Positions 1 to 7,924 of a stretch of 64,000 nt of DNA are shown here, piece by piece. The DNA comes from Nitrospira sp. (GTDB lineage: Bacteria; Nitrospirota; Nitrospiria; Nitrospirales; Nitrospiraceae). The notes beneath the pieces are model-generated. The model made no database searches and was not told the origin of the DNA. It saw nothing but the letters and a program-made list of their open reading frames with translations. The stretch spans positions 372,001-436,000 of the forward strand of contig JANDJI010000002.1 in the NCBI GenBank assembly GCA_024331125.1, read 5' to 3'. Within the stretch, counting starts at the first letter, position 1, and each line of letters starts with the position of its first letter. The translations under genes and the position numbers were made by a program.

Positions 1-261
1 CGTGCTCCAGGTCGTCGCGAGGGGGAGAAGGAAGACCCCGATCAAGAGGAGACGATGGTACATGCCGTGGCTGAGCCGTGAGCGATAGACGTACTGAACG
101 AGAAACAGCAGGGCGATACCAACCAGCGCTGCCGCGATGCCGATGGCGCGAAAGACGGCTACGCTCGTCACCATGTCGCCCGTTCCCGCAGCCTGAGTTG
201 ATGAGGCACAAGAGCCGACCTCCATCAGGATCGTCAACAGAATAAAAACAAGCCTGGACAT
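1..261 (-). CDS. Membrane protein, 5' part only
   Basis: An open frame runs off the left edge of the window; 87 codons are visible, starting at the ATG complement at 259-261. The N-terminus looks like an export or lipoprotein signal (hydrophobic stretch ending GSC). Two hydrophobic segments follow, at about residues 35-56 and 71-84. The start lies 13 bases downstream of the stop of the nitrate reductase-like gene, so it is probably cotranscribed with it and may encode a membrane partner or electron carrier. The visible part shows no heme or iron-sulfur motif. The family is not recognised. Confidence 0.5.
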   Translation of the reverse strand, partial: MSRLVFILLTILMEVGSCASSTQAAGTGDMVTSVAVFRAIGIAAALVGIALLFLVQYVYRSRLSHGMYHRLLLIGVFLLPLATTWST

Positions 262-274
262 GACCAGTTTCCCC

Positions 275-2554
275 TTACACCGCTTTCCGCCTCACCGAGA
301 CGGCGCACCGTTTGTAGGCCGGCTGTTTTGAGAAGGGATCGTGCGCCGCCTGGGTTGCCTGATTGACGAGATGCCTTGCTGAATGCATGGTGGCAAACAC
401 CGTCCCGGGGCGGACGATCTCCGTCACACGAGCTCGGAGCTCGATCTCTCCTCGGCGGCTTGTCACGATGACGGGCTCGCCGTCTCTGATAGTCAAGACA
501 TGGGCATCGTAGGGGTGGATCTCAAGATAGTCGGGGTGAATGGATCGAAGAGTGGGTGTCTGGCCGGTGATGGTCATCGTATGCCAATGTTCCAGAATTC
601 GGCCTGTGTTCAAGAGTAAAGGAAACTCCGGCGTACAAGGATCGGGGAGGTCTTCTTGATGGTCCAGCCAGATGGTCGCCCGCCTGTCCGGTTTGCCATA
701 AAAGTCGAACCGCCCGTTTCCTGTCGCGAGGGGATCTTCTCCTGGTACGTATCGCCGCTTGGTGCCAGGATGGGTCTCGGAGGGGCAGGGCCATAGAAGC
801 CCGCGCTCCTGCTTGAGTCGTTCGTACGTGATGCCCTCAAAGTTATACTCGGAGTGCGCCGAAATCTTGCGCCATTCATCCCACACCTCTTGTGGAGTCC
901 TGGCCGTGATGAGTTGACCTTGGCCGAGGCGGTCCGCCAACTCGACTAGAATTTCCAAATCACTCCTGGCCTCGCTCGGCGGATCAACCAGTTTGGGCGA
1001 GAGGTGATACCGCCGTTCTCCATTGCCTTTAACTCCTTCCTTTTCCACCCAGAGAGCGGCGGGGAGCACCACGTCGGCGACTATCGTCGTTTCGGTGGGA
1101 TGAAAGGCATCCACGACGACCAAAAAGGCTTTCTCCATGCCTCGGCGATAGGCGTTGAGGTCAGGAAGTGTCTGTCCTGGGTTCGTACACATGATCAGAC
1201 AACACTTCACCGATCCGCGAGCCATGGCATCAAAGAGTGCCACGGCGTGGAGGCCCGGCTTGGCGCTGAGTCGCCCGCGCGGCACATTCCACAGATCTTC
1301 CATTTCTTGCCGGTGAGTCGGATTGGTGACGACTCGTCCGTTTGGCAGTGCGTGAGCGAGGCTGCCGGTGTCGCGGACGCCTCCGCAGGCGTTCGGTTGG
1401 CCTGTCAGTGAAAAGGGAGTGGCGCCGGGCCGGCCGAACTGACCGGTCAGCAGGTGCATGGCGCAGACCAGTCGGTTGGAGGCGGTGCCCTGGACCTGTT
1501 GGTTCAATCCCATGGTCCAAAGAGACATGGTGGCTTTGGACGACGCAAACAGAAACGCCGCTTCTCGAATGGCCGCCGCACTGACCCCGCAGATGTCCGC
1601 AACCCGTTCGGGGCTGTACCGCGCAAGATGGGTTTTGAAGTCGACGAATGAGCGTGGCCGGTCGCCTTCTTGAAAAGAGAGGTACCGATCGACCATGTCG
1701 CGGTCGATGAAGTGTCGTTCCACGAACACCTGCATCATGGCGTTGTACAGAGCGACGTCCGTACCGGGAATGATCTGAAGGTGAAGATCCGCATGCAGTG
1801 TCGTGAAGGTTCGGCGCGGATCGACAACGATGATCGTCGCGCCGGGACGGCTCCGCTTGCGGTCTTGGATCCGTTCCCAAATGATCGGATGACATTCCAG
1901 GGTATTGGAGCCGGTGATGAAAAAACAGTCCGCAGAGTCGATATCTTCATAGCAACCGGGCGGCTCGTCTTTTCCAAATGTCGAGGTGTAGCCGGTGACA
2001 GCAGACGCCATGCACAGCCGTGGATTGCCGTCCACGTTGTTGGTGCCGATCCCCGCTTTAAACAGTTTGTTGGCCGTGTAACTTTCTTCCGTCAGGAGTT
2101 GTCCGCTTCCGTAGAAGGCCACACTGTCCGGTCCAAAGGTTTCGATGGCGTCCTTAAATCGTTGAGCGACGAGTTCCATCGCTTCGTTCCACGTGGCTCG
2201 CTCAAGATCGCCGTTTTTTCGGATCATCGGATGGAGGAGGCGGCTGGGAGAGTAAAGAATGTCGCGAGTAGCGAGCCCTTTAATGCATAACCGTCCACGG
2301 TTATGGGCTTCCTCGTCTCCCTTGACGTCAACGACCTTGTTGTCCCTGAGGCCGATCGTGACGCCGCAGCCTGTTCCGCAGAATCGACAGACGCCTTTCT
2401 CCCATCGATCGACAGCGATGGCCGGCTGTCGTTTCCAAAGGTTTTCACAACCGGTCAGGGGAAGGAGGCAGGCTGCACAGGCCGACGTCCCCGCCAGCTT
2501 GAGCAGATCACGGCGGCTGATGAACCTGGTTGATTCGTCCGTCCCATCGATCAT
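275..2554 (-). CDS. napA: NapA/NasA-type molybdopterin oxidoreductase (nitrate reductase-like), Tat-exported
   Basis: A 759-residue catalytic subunit of the molybdopterin bis-MGD family. Near the N-terminus is a twin-arginine motif (SRRDLLKLAG) followed by a hydrophobic stretch ending LPLTGC, so Tat export and possibly lipid anchoring are likely. A [4Fe-4S] motif CRFCGTGC with a later Cys (RLCIKG) follows. The segment RLCMASAV supplies the cysteine expected to bind molybdenum, and SLTGQPNACGG resembles the NapA substrate region. The start at 2554 is preferred over one 29 codons upstream because GAGCGAGG precedes it and it sits just before the Tat motif. The nearby moaB-like gene fits molybdenum cofactor use. 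Nitrate as substrate is inferred from family resemblance; the electron donor is not visible. Confidence 0.8.
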   Translation of the reverse strand: MIDGTDESTRFISRRDLLKLAGTSACAACLLPLTGCENLWKRQPAIAVDRWEKGVCRFCGTGCGVTIGLRDNKVVDVKGDEEAHNRGRLCIKGLATRDILYSPSRLLHPMIRKNGDLERATWNEAMELVAQRFKDAIETFGPDSVAFYGSGQLLTEESYTANKLFKAGIGTNNVDGNPRLCMASAVTGYTSTFGKDEPPGCYEDIDSADCFFITGSNTLECHPIIWERIQDRKRSRPGATIIVVDPRRTFTTLHADLHLQIIPGTDVALYNAMMQVFVERHFIDRDMVDRYLSFQEGDRPRSFVDFKTHLARYSPERVADICGVSAAAIREAAFLFASSKATMSLWTMGLNQQVQGTASNRLVCAMHLLTGQFGRPGATPFSLTGQPNACGGVRDTGSLAHALPNGRVVTNPTHRQEMEDLWNVPRGRLSAKPGLHAVALFDAMARGSVKCCLIMCTNPGQTLPDLNAYRRGMEKAFLVVVDAFHPTETTIVADVVLPAALWVEKEGVKGNGERRYHLSPKLVDPPSEARSDLEILVELADRLGQGQLITARTPQEVWDEWRKISAHSEYNFEGITYERLKQERGLLWPCPSETHPGTKRRYVPGEDPLATGNGRFDFYGKPDRRATIWLDHQEDLPDPCTPEFPLLLNTGRILEHWHTMTITGQTPTLRSIHPDYLEIHPYDAHVLTIRDGEPVIVTSRRGEIELRARVTEIVRPGTVFATMHSARHLVNQATQAAHDPFSKQPAYKRCAVSVRRKAV

Positions 2555-2742
2555 GAGGCAACCTCGCTCCGGTGAGACCGTGCTTGTTCGCCGACACTGG
2601 CGAGACAGGTTTTCAATAACCGATTTGATTGGTCTATTCAAGTCAAGGTCAAAGGGGATGGTCGAGACATGATCGCCATGGCGAAGCCTGCGACGGCTTT
2701 TTGTAGCCGTCGCGAAGCCATGCGAGGTCAGGAGTGAAGAGA

Positions 2743-3255
2743 TTAAATGGAGAGTTGCTGCACCAGGTGCCCCAGCTCCGGCAAGATCAATGACTCCATG
2801 GCGAGTTTGACGGCATGTTCAGAGCCCGGAATTGAAAAAATTACGCGACCCCTCACGACGCCGGCGGTGGCGCGGCTCATGATGGCGGCCGATCCGATCT
2901 CTCGATAGGTCAAATAGCGGAAAATCTCGCCGAAGCCGTCCAGTCGCTTTTCCAACATCCGATCGACCGCTTCGAACGTCGAGTCGCGGCGCGAAATACC
3001 CGTTCCCCCGTTGACGATGATCGCCTGAGCCACGCCGTGTGAGATTCCCTGATTGATCCGAAACAGAATTTGTCCGGGCTCGTCCTTGACGATGTAATAG
3101 GCGACGACGGTATGACCCGCGTCCTTGAGCATGTGCATGATAAGTTGCCCGCTTGCGTCGGTCTCCGGGGTACGGGTATCGCTGCACGTAATGACGAGAC
3201 ATTGAACGGAGACGGGTGCCTTGCCTTTATGTTCGTGAACCGCGTGGCTGGTCAT
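2743..3255 (-). CDS. moaB: MoaB/Mog-family molybdenum cofactor biosynthesis protein
   Basis: A 170-residue protein of the MoaB/MogA fold, which binds molybdopterin and adenylylates it before molybdenum insertion. The family marks are visible: SDTRTPETDASG near residue 25, the glycine-rich NGGTGISRRD loop near residue 82, and the late segment RVIFSIPGSEHAVKLAM. It lies upstream of the molybdoenzyme gene on the same strand with a gap of about 190 bases, which suggests it helps supply that enzyme's cofactor. MoaB and Mog cannot be separated with certainty by eye. Confidence 0.85.
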   Translation of the reverse strand: MTSHAVHEHKGKAPVSVQCLVITCSDTRTPETDASGQLIMHMLKDAGHTVVAYYIVKDEPGQILFRINQGISHGVAQAIIVNGGTGISRRDSTFEAVDRMLEKRLDGFGEIFRYLTYREIGSAAIMSRATAGVVRGRVIFSIPGSEHAVKLAMESLILPELGHLVQQLSI

Positions 3256-3327
3256 AACGTGTCACCATGTGCCTGTAAAAAATCAAGACGAGTCCGCGCT
3301 GATTTTCCGGTGATGACTCGAATGAAG

Positions 3328-3654
3328 CTATTGCCAGACGGAATCCGGTTTCAAGCTTGCCGCCGGCGTGCCTTTGGCGATGTGTTCGTCGAGAATCGTG
3401 GCAACGTCGGCCTCCGTGACCTTGGAGTACCAGGTTCCATCCGGATACACCACGACCGTGGGGCCCTGCTCGCAGGGGCCGAGACAACCCGTGGCGGTGA
3501 CCACGACCTGCCCGGGCGGCACGGCTCGTTGCATCAACCCCATGTTGAAGGCCATCAGCAACTGCGCGGCTCCCGCCGATCCGCAGGATGGTTTCGGGTG
3601 ACCGGGCGGCCTGGAGTTGGTGCAGACGAGAATATGATACTTGGGCTTTGGCAT
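3328..3654 (-). CDS. Thioredoxin-like [2Fe-2S] ferredoxin
   Basis: A 108-residue protein of the thioredoxin-fold ferredoxin family. The four cluster cysteines fall in the usual pattern: one in LVCTNSRPPG, one in PSCGS, and a pair in the CLGPCEQGP loop. An AAGGAG sequence lies a few bases before the ATG and supports the start. It is probably a small cytoplasmic electron carrier. It sits between the moaB-like gene and a GGCT-like gene on the same strand; whether it feeds the nitrate reductase-like enzyme, which appears to be exported, is doubtful. Confidence 0.8.
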   Translation of the reverse strand: MPKPKYHILVCTNSRPPGHPKPSCGSAGAAQLLMAFNMGLMQRAVPPGQVVVTATGCLGPCEQGPTVVVYPDGTWYSKVTEADVATILDEHIAKGTPAASLKPDSVWQ

Positions 3655-3717
3655 AGCGTTCTCCTTTTTCTCCCGTGCGACGGTGATCGTTGTGAATGGG
3701 CGGCGACTCCCCGTTCG

Positions 3718-4161
3718 TTATCGAACCTTGTAGGCCTCCCATTGCCGGATGACTTCTTCGGGGAAACCCCATCTGGTGAGGCCTTTCATGACCCACTCGA
3801 TGTAATGATCCTTGGGTTTGAACTTGCCGATCGGTGCGGCGACGTAGGCCGTCACCAGCTCTTTGTTTCCTTCCTGATCGGCGACCGTGATCTGCACGTG
3901 GCGGTAGGCGCCTTGCGGCACATCGTTCTCAAACTCGTCCATGAGCTTGACGTCTTCCTCCGTCAACTCAAAGACTCCCCCCCATACCAGCTCGCCCGGT
4001 GACGGAACGATGCTGGCCAACCCACAGCGCCATTGAGAAGACCATCGACAGAACTTGATCGTATGGTCCGCGAGCGTGGCGAGATGGAGAAACCTGTGTT
4101 CCGGAGCCCGGCGTTTGAGCTGCGTAGGATTGAGTTGATCCGCGTACAGAAAAAACTTCAT
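3718..4161 (-). CDS. Gamma-glutamylcyclotransferase-like (GGCT/AIG2-fold) protein
   Basis: A 147-residue protein whose start (KFFLYADQLNPTQL) and central DEFENDVPQGAYRHV segment match the layout of GGCT-fold proteins. The acidic residue in DEFEND sits where the catalytic glutamate is expected. The usual YGSN substrate loop is replaced by YADQ, so ordinary cyclotransferase activity is uncertain. It lies upstream of the ferredoxin gene on the same strand with a 63-base gap and may share a transcript with it. Confidence 0.6.
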   Translation of the reverse strand: MKFFLYADQLNPTQLKRRAPEHRFLHLATLADHTIKFCRWSSQWRCGLASIVPSPGELVWGGVFELTEEDVKLMDEFENDVPQGAYRHVQITVADQEGNKELVTAYVAAPIGKFKPKDHYIEWVMKGLTRWGFPEEVIRQWEAYKVR

Positions 4162-4384
4162 GCAACGGGCACGGCCTCCGATCCTGAAACACCGGGCGAT
4201 ACTTGTAGCACAAGGTCTTTTTCACAGACAAGCGGCGAAATGGCCGGAGTCATGTCCGGTGTATGGACCGGTTTGTCATATGGTGCGGATCGCGATGTCG
4301 TGGCGCGGAGTGCCGGGCAGGGAATTGTCTCCGCCGGGGGCTGAGGGACCTCAACGGAGCCCGGTCGTGGTTTGCGACGGCTCG

Positions 4385-4414
4385 TTGACATCGAAGAAAG
4401 GCTGTTCCTAAGAT
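4385..4414 (+). promoter_or_regulatory. Candidate sigma-70 promoter
   Basis: TTGACA at 4385-4390 and TAAGAT at 4409-4414 are separated by 18 bases and lie about 70 bases before the 4486 gene. The rest of the 324-base divergent interval 4162-4485 holds no clear ORF. Confidence 0.45.
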
Positions 4415-4485
4415 GCCGCACAGTTGTCGCGATGGGGGCTTTTGAAGAAAGAACAGAGCAGCCCGACGTTGAAAAGAGAGGCGCG

Positions 4486-4992
4486 ATGCAATTGCTCGTG
4501 AACCGGATGATTCAGTTGGCCGTCACCCTGGTGCTCGTAGCCGGTGGAGCGTATTACGTCTGGATCGGTTTGCCCGGCGCTCGCGAGCCGCTGGATCGCC
4601 GGGAGGCCGAAGCCCTGGCCATGGTGCAGTCGCATCCGGCCATCGGTGGCGGGACCATTCTCGATGCGATGAACAACCATGTTCGTTCGATGAAAGAGCG
4701 CGGACAGGGGGTTCGGCTTGGGGAGTGGCGTGTGCACCAGGTGGAGAACGATATTTATGAAATCCGTGTTCAGTTGAGAGATCAAAGCGTGCGCGGTCAG
4801 TGGTTCGAGCGTGAGTTCATCTGGCATGCGCATCTGACCCGTCAAAAAGTGAACGCAGCCTCGCTCCCGGCGGACGGCATTACTCCGAAAGATCCCGATG
4901 ACGATCCGCAAACGGTTCCCCCATTGCCAGGCTTATCAAGAAGGTGGACGGACGAATCAAGAAGGTGGACGGACGAGGAGCCGGTCGGGTGA
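4486..4992 (+). CDS. Membrane-anchored hypothetical protein
   Basis: A 168-residue protein with one N-terminal membrane segment (about residues 8-25, IQLAVTLVLVAGGAYYVWIG) and a soluble domain of about 110 residues, probably outside the cytoplasm. The chosen ATG follows GAGAGG; the frame is open further upstream, but those codons do not look coding. The C-terminus contains a seven-residue unit SRRWTDE repeated twice, made by a perfect 21-base tandem duplication, and may be a recent extension. The stop codon lies at the border of a RAYT-derived miniature element. The family is not recognised. Confidence 0.6.
   Translation: MQLLVNRMIQLAVTLVLVAGGAYYVWIGLPGAREPLDRREAEALAMVQSHPAIGGGTILDAMNNHVRSMKERGQGVRLGEWRVHQVENDIYEIRVQLRDQSVRGQWFEREFIWHAHLTRQKVNAASLPADGITPKDPDDDPQTVPPLPGLSRRWTDESRRWTDEEPVG
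4935..4976 (+). repeat. Perfect 21-bp tandem duplication
   Basis: Bases 4935-4955 and 4956-4976 are identical. The repeat length is a multiple of three, so the frame of the overlapping gene is kept and seven residues are doubled. Confidence 0.9.
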
Positions 4993-5151
4993 GAAAAAGA
5001 AAAGGGGACATTCTCCTGTCTCGTGACCGGCTTGTCATGCTCTGGTAGCCTCCGGCCATGCCTCGGACGGCCCGGGCATCAGTGGGCGGCCTCCGCTCCC
5101 ATGTGATCGATCGCAGACCCGCGCAAAACAGTAGAATGTCCCTTTTTCTCC
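4991..5151 (+). mobile_element. RAYT/IS200-derived miniature element, copy 1
   Basis: The ends are imperfect inverted repeats: GGGGACATTCTCCTGT near 5005-5020 and its near-complement ending in GAATGTCCCTTTTTCTC at 5134-5150. Inside, an ATG at 5058 opens [11 protein letters not shown], which resembles the first residues of REP-associated tyrosine transposases, but the frame soon runs into unrelated sequence. A diverged copy lies at 36410-36559. It is probably non-autonomous and was moved by a transposase elsewhere. Its right end abuts the integrase remnant. Confidence 0.6.
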
Positions 5152-5303
5152 ATTCCTTTGCCACCCATTTACGTGAGGACCGCTATGATATTCGGACAAT
5201 CCAAGAACCTGTCGGGCCTCAAGACCTCAGTACGACCATGATCTATACGCATGTCCTCAATCGAGGCGGACATGGCGTAGACAGCCCGGCAGACCGGCTC
5301 TGA
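5151..5303 (+). pseudogene. intI: Integron-type tyrosine recombinase (IntI), C-terminal remnant
   Basis: Fifty codons remain, encoding [28 protein letters not shown] and SPADRL. These correspond to the last part of integron integrases, including the catalytic tyrosine in MIYTHV. The GH pair expected before DxSTT reads GP, and everything before the HSFATHL helix is missing, so it cannot be active. The 5' break coincides with the miniature element. It supports reading the genes that follow as an integron cassette array. Confidence 0.7.
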
Positions 5304-5352
5304 CCTTGGGTGAGTGACCGGGATATCGGGATCTACTGCGGGCTGACAGCCG

Positions 5353-5379
5353 GATAGACTGCGAAATTTGCAGTCTATC
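5353..5379. repeat. Perfect hairpin between integrase remnant and first cassette gene
   Basis: GATAGACTGC (5353-5362) and GCAGTCTATC (5370-5379) form a 10-bp stem with a 7-base loop. A related hairpin lies at 37894-37923 beside the second cassette region. No gene is visible in 5304-5535. Confidence 0.6.
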
Positions 5380-5535
5380 TCGGCCAACTCCGCGAAGCGA
5401 TCTCTTGATAAGTGTCGGATTTCTTTTTAGACTCGCCATCCAGTGAGCTGCGTAGGCTCCCGTGCTATGCTGCGCGGGTAGCCTGCAGCAGACTTAATAG
5501 TTCGGCGTAAAACACCGTCACATGAAAGGAAACAC

Positions 5536-5919
5536 ATGGGACTGTTACCGACGGACAGGCTACCATCGGGTATTGCATTGGCGGATGCCTATTCCGCTAT
5601 CCGCACCTGGTATCGTGCTCACGCCGACCAAGCGATAGCTCGCGGGGATGAGTATGGCCGAGGGTCTGCAGCATTGATTCAGGCCCTTCCAGCAGTTTCG
5701 GCAGTTTCTGATTTGGAGATTGTTGCCGTCCTGCGCGAGGTCATCCTCGGCTATCTTGAGTGGGCCTATCACCAGAGCGATGGTCGCTACAAGATGGGAG
5801 CTTACGCGCACTTCGCGTTGGAGAGTGCAGGCCGCTCGTATACCCTCACAGCAGAGGAGACCGAAGTGCTGAAGTCGAGCACCCTATGGCCCTACCTGTC
5901 TCCACACGTCAAGAGATGA
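5536..5919 (+). CDS. Hypothetical cassette-type protein
   Basis: A 127-residue predicted soluble, mainly helical protein with no signal or membrane segment. AAAGGA lies before the ATG. The family is not recognised. It is the first gene after the integrase remnant and is followed five bases later by an attC-like site, the typical order of an integron gene cassette. Its role is unknown. Confidence 0.6.
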   Translation: MGLLPTDRLPSGIALADAYSAIRTWYRAHADQAIARGDEYGRGSAALIQALPAVSAVSDLEIVAVLREVILGYLEWAYHQSDGRYKMGAYAHFALESAGRSYTLTAEETEVLKSSTLWPYLSPHVKR

Positions 5920-5923
5920 GAGC

Positions 5924-6048
5924 GCCGAACAAGACGCTGCAGCGAACCGCCGCCCCGCTGGGCAGTTGGACGGTTCAGGTAATTTGTCGGCGACTGTTGC
6001 AGCCGACCGGGCGTTTCCGGCGGCGGTCGCTGAGCTTGGGCGTTGGGC
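5924..6048 (+). other. attC: attC-like recombination site 1
   Basis: The left core reads GCCGAAC (5924-5930) and the right core GTTGGGC (6042-6048), the latter fitting GTTRRRY. The inner arms GCTGCAGCGA (5936-5945) and TCGCTGAGC (6027-6035) are complementary except for one extra G on the left arm, as expected for the extrahelical base of attC sites. It lies between the stop of the preceding gene and the start of the DUF3644 gene. Confidence 0.7.
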
Positions 6049-6054
6049 ATCTTC

Positions 6055-7038
6055 ATGAGACCGCCTCTTCACACGAAGTTTCTTGATAAAGCGCAGGCCG
6101 CGATTACGGCTGCGGTGGAGATATACAACAAACCCTCATTTGCCTACCGTGAAGAGACATTCTCACTGCTCGCCTTGAACGCTTGGGAGCTGCTGCTCAA
6201 GGCAAAGGTGCTAAAGGATGGCGACAACGACCTAAAGACAATCCGAGTGTATGAGCCACGCAAGACCAAAGGTGGCACTCCTTCGAGGAAGCTATATCTC
6301 AAGCGAAATCGCGCGGGAAACCCGCAGACACTCTCTCTCGGAGCTTGCATTCTTGCAATTGAAAAGTCGCCTGCGAAGCTAAGCCAGGAGGTCAAAGGAA
6401 ACATAGCTGCATTGACCGCCGTACGGGACAATGCGGCCCACTACGTCAATGCCAGTCCTGTGCTTGCGAAGCAAGTACTTGAGATTGCGAGTGCCTCGAT
6501 CAAAAACTTTATTCTCCTTACTAAGCAATGGTTCGGCCGGGACTTCTCCGACACTCTGTCCATTCTCTTGCCTTTGTCCTTCATATGTGGTGCGAAGGAA
6601 GTCGAGTCAGTGGTTGTTTCTGCAGACGAAAGCCGCCTTATCAAGTACCTTCAAAGTCTTGCTGCCATTGACGGAAAGTCCGCATCACCCTTTGCTGTCG
6701 GCGTTCGGCTTCAGGTTCGCTTGGAGAAATCGAGTCTCGCAAGCGCATCTAAAGTCGAAATCTCCAAGGATCCCGAAGCAATCAAAGTCACGCTCTCCGA
6801 AGAAGACATACGGGCTAAGTACCCATGGGACTACCGTGAACTAACCAAGCGCCTTGTTGCCCGCTACAGCGATTTCAAGCAAGACGCCAAGTTTCACTCT
6901 ATCCGCAAGCCGCTGTTGCATGATGAGAAGTTCGTAAAGTCTCGGTATCTTGATCCCGGCAATCCAAAGAGCCCTAAGAAGGATTTCTACAATCCCAATG
7001 TCCTTCAAGTGTTCGATCGACACTACACCAAAATGTGA
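6055..7038 (+). CDS. DUF3644-family protein
   Basis: A 327-residue protein matching my memory of the DUF3644 family: an N-terminal helical part (FLDKAQAAITAAVEIYNKP, then ALNAWELLLKAK), a basic stretch VYEPRKTKGGTPSRKLYLKR, and VRDNAAHYVN. The last resembles the short RxxxxH pattern of HEPN-like domains. The biochemical role is not established. Such genes are often seen in mobile or defence-rich settings. It sits between two attC-like sites and is probably a captured cassette. Confidence 0.7.
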   Translation: MRPPLHTKFLDKAQAAITAAVEIYNKPSFAYREETFSLLALNAWELLLKAKVLKDGDNDLKTIRVYEPRKTKGGTPSRKLYLKRNRAGNPQTLSLGACILAIEKSPAKLSQEVKGNIAALTAVRDNAAHYVNASPVLAKQVLEIASASIKNFILLTKQWFGRDFSDTLSILLPLSFICGAKEVESVVVSADESRLIKYLQSLAAIDGKSASPFAVGVRLQVRLEKSSLASASKVEISKDPEAIKVTLSEEDIRAKYPWDYRELTKRLVARYSDFKQDAKFHSIRKPLLHDEKFVKSRYLDPGNPKSPKKDFYNPNVLQVFDRHYTKM

Positions 7039-7045
7039 CCATGAT

Positions 7046-7141
7046 GCCCAACCCCTCGATCAACAGGACCACCTGCAAGCTGCGCTTGCAGGTCCCCTCC
7101 GTCCTTCGGGCTCCGGCGGCCGGTTACCTCGAACGTTAGAC
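7046..7141 (+). other. attC: attC-like recombination site 2
   Basis: The left core GCCCAAC (7046-7052) fits RYYYAAC and the right core GTTAGAC (7135-7141) fits GTTRRRY. The site is 96 bases long, starts seven bases after the DUF3644 stop and contains inner palindromic sequence (GCAAGC/GCTTGC). Next comes a short leader to the membrane-protein gene. Confidence 0.75.
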
Positions 7142-7178
7142 CTACGGCGCGCGATCTCTGGAACGAGGGGCATAGACC

Positions 7179-7806
7179 ATGAGCATTAACCACATCGGGT
7201 ACTGGTCCGGTGTGGCTGCCTTCACCGCAGCTGCCGCATACGGTATCGTCCAGATCCTGCAGGTCGTTGGCGTGCTGCGATTCCCTGCGGACGAGATCCT
7301 GATTTACGGAACGTCTCTCTTGCATCGTCGTGCCATTCATTCTCGAGATGGCGGCTTTTCATCATCTGACTGCGCCTGAGAAGCGGTTTTGGACGCACAC
7401 AGCTCTCATCTTTGCAACGATGTACGCGGTGTTTGTCTCGGCGAACTACGTTGTCCAGATTGCAACGGTTATCCCTGCGAAGATTCGTGGGGAACCCGAT
7501 AGGATCGGTATTCTGGAACAGACGCCTCACTCCTTGTTCTGGAACTATGATGCGATCGGCTCCATCTCGATGGGCCTAGCAGTCTTGCTTGCCGTTCCTG
7601 CTGTCCGTAACGTCGGCTTTGAGCGGTGGGTCAGGCTGTCGCTCTTCGCTCATGCTCTTGTGACGCCGCTCATCAGCATTGTTTACTTCTACCCAACGTT
7701 TTCAATCGGGCTGCTGTTTCTTGGTTTCCCATGGGTTATCACGGCCCCTCTCTTCATGCTCATGCTGGCGATCATGATGAGGAGAAGACGAGCAGTGACA
7801 CCGTAG
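7179..7806 (+). pseudogene. Multi-pass membrane protein gene with one frameshift
   Basis: The first frame (from 7179) encodes SINHIGYWSGVAAFTAAAAYG and continues to LIYGTSL. The coding signal then moves to another frame, which runs from about 7321 to 7806 and encodes FILEMAAFHHLTAPEKRFW plus several hydrophobic segments. Removing one T in the CTCTTGCATC stretch near 7317-7322 restores a single protein of about 208 residues with five or six membrane segments. This is either a real single-base insertion or a sequencing error. The gene lies between attC-like sites; its family is not recognised. Confidence 0.65.
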
Positions 7807-7812
7807 ACCAAG

Positions 7813-7899
7813 ACATGCGGATTGCAGACCGACAGCGGTCTAGCAACAGTATGCAGTAGACAGCCCTCCGCATGTCCCCGCTGAACCGGAGTGTTAGGT
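7813..7899 (+). other. attC: attC-like site 3 (degenerate left side)
   Basis: ACATGCGG at 7813-7820 pairs with CCGCATGT at 7868-7875, and GTTAGGT (7893-7899) fits the right core GTTRRRY. A clear left core is not visible. It lies seven bases after the stop of the frameshifted membrane-protein gene and before the nitroreductase remnant. Confidence 0.5.
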
Positions 7900-7924
7900 A
7901 TCGCCACGCAAAGAAGGAGCCAAG

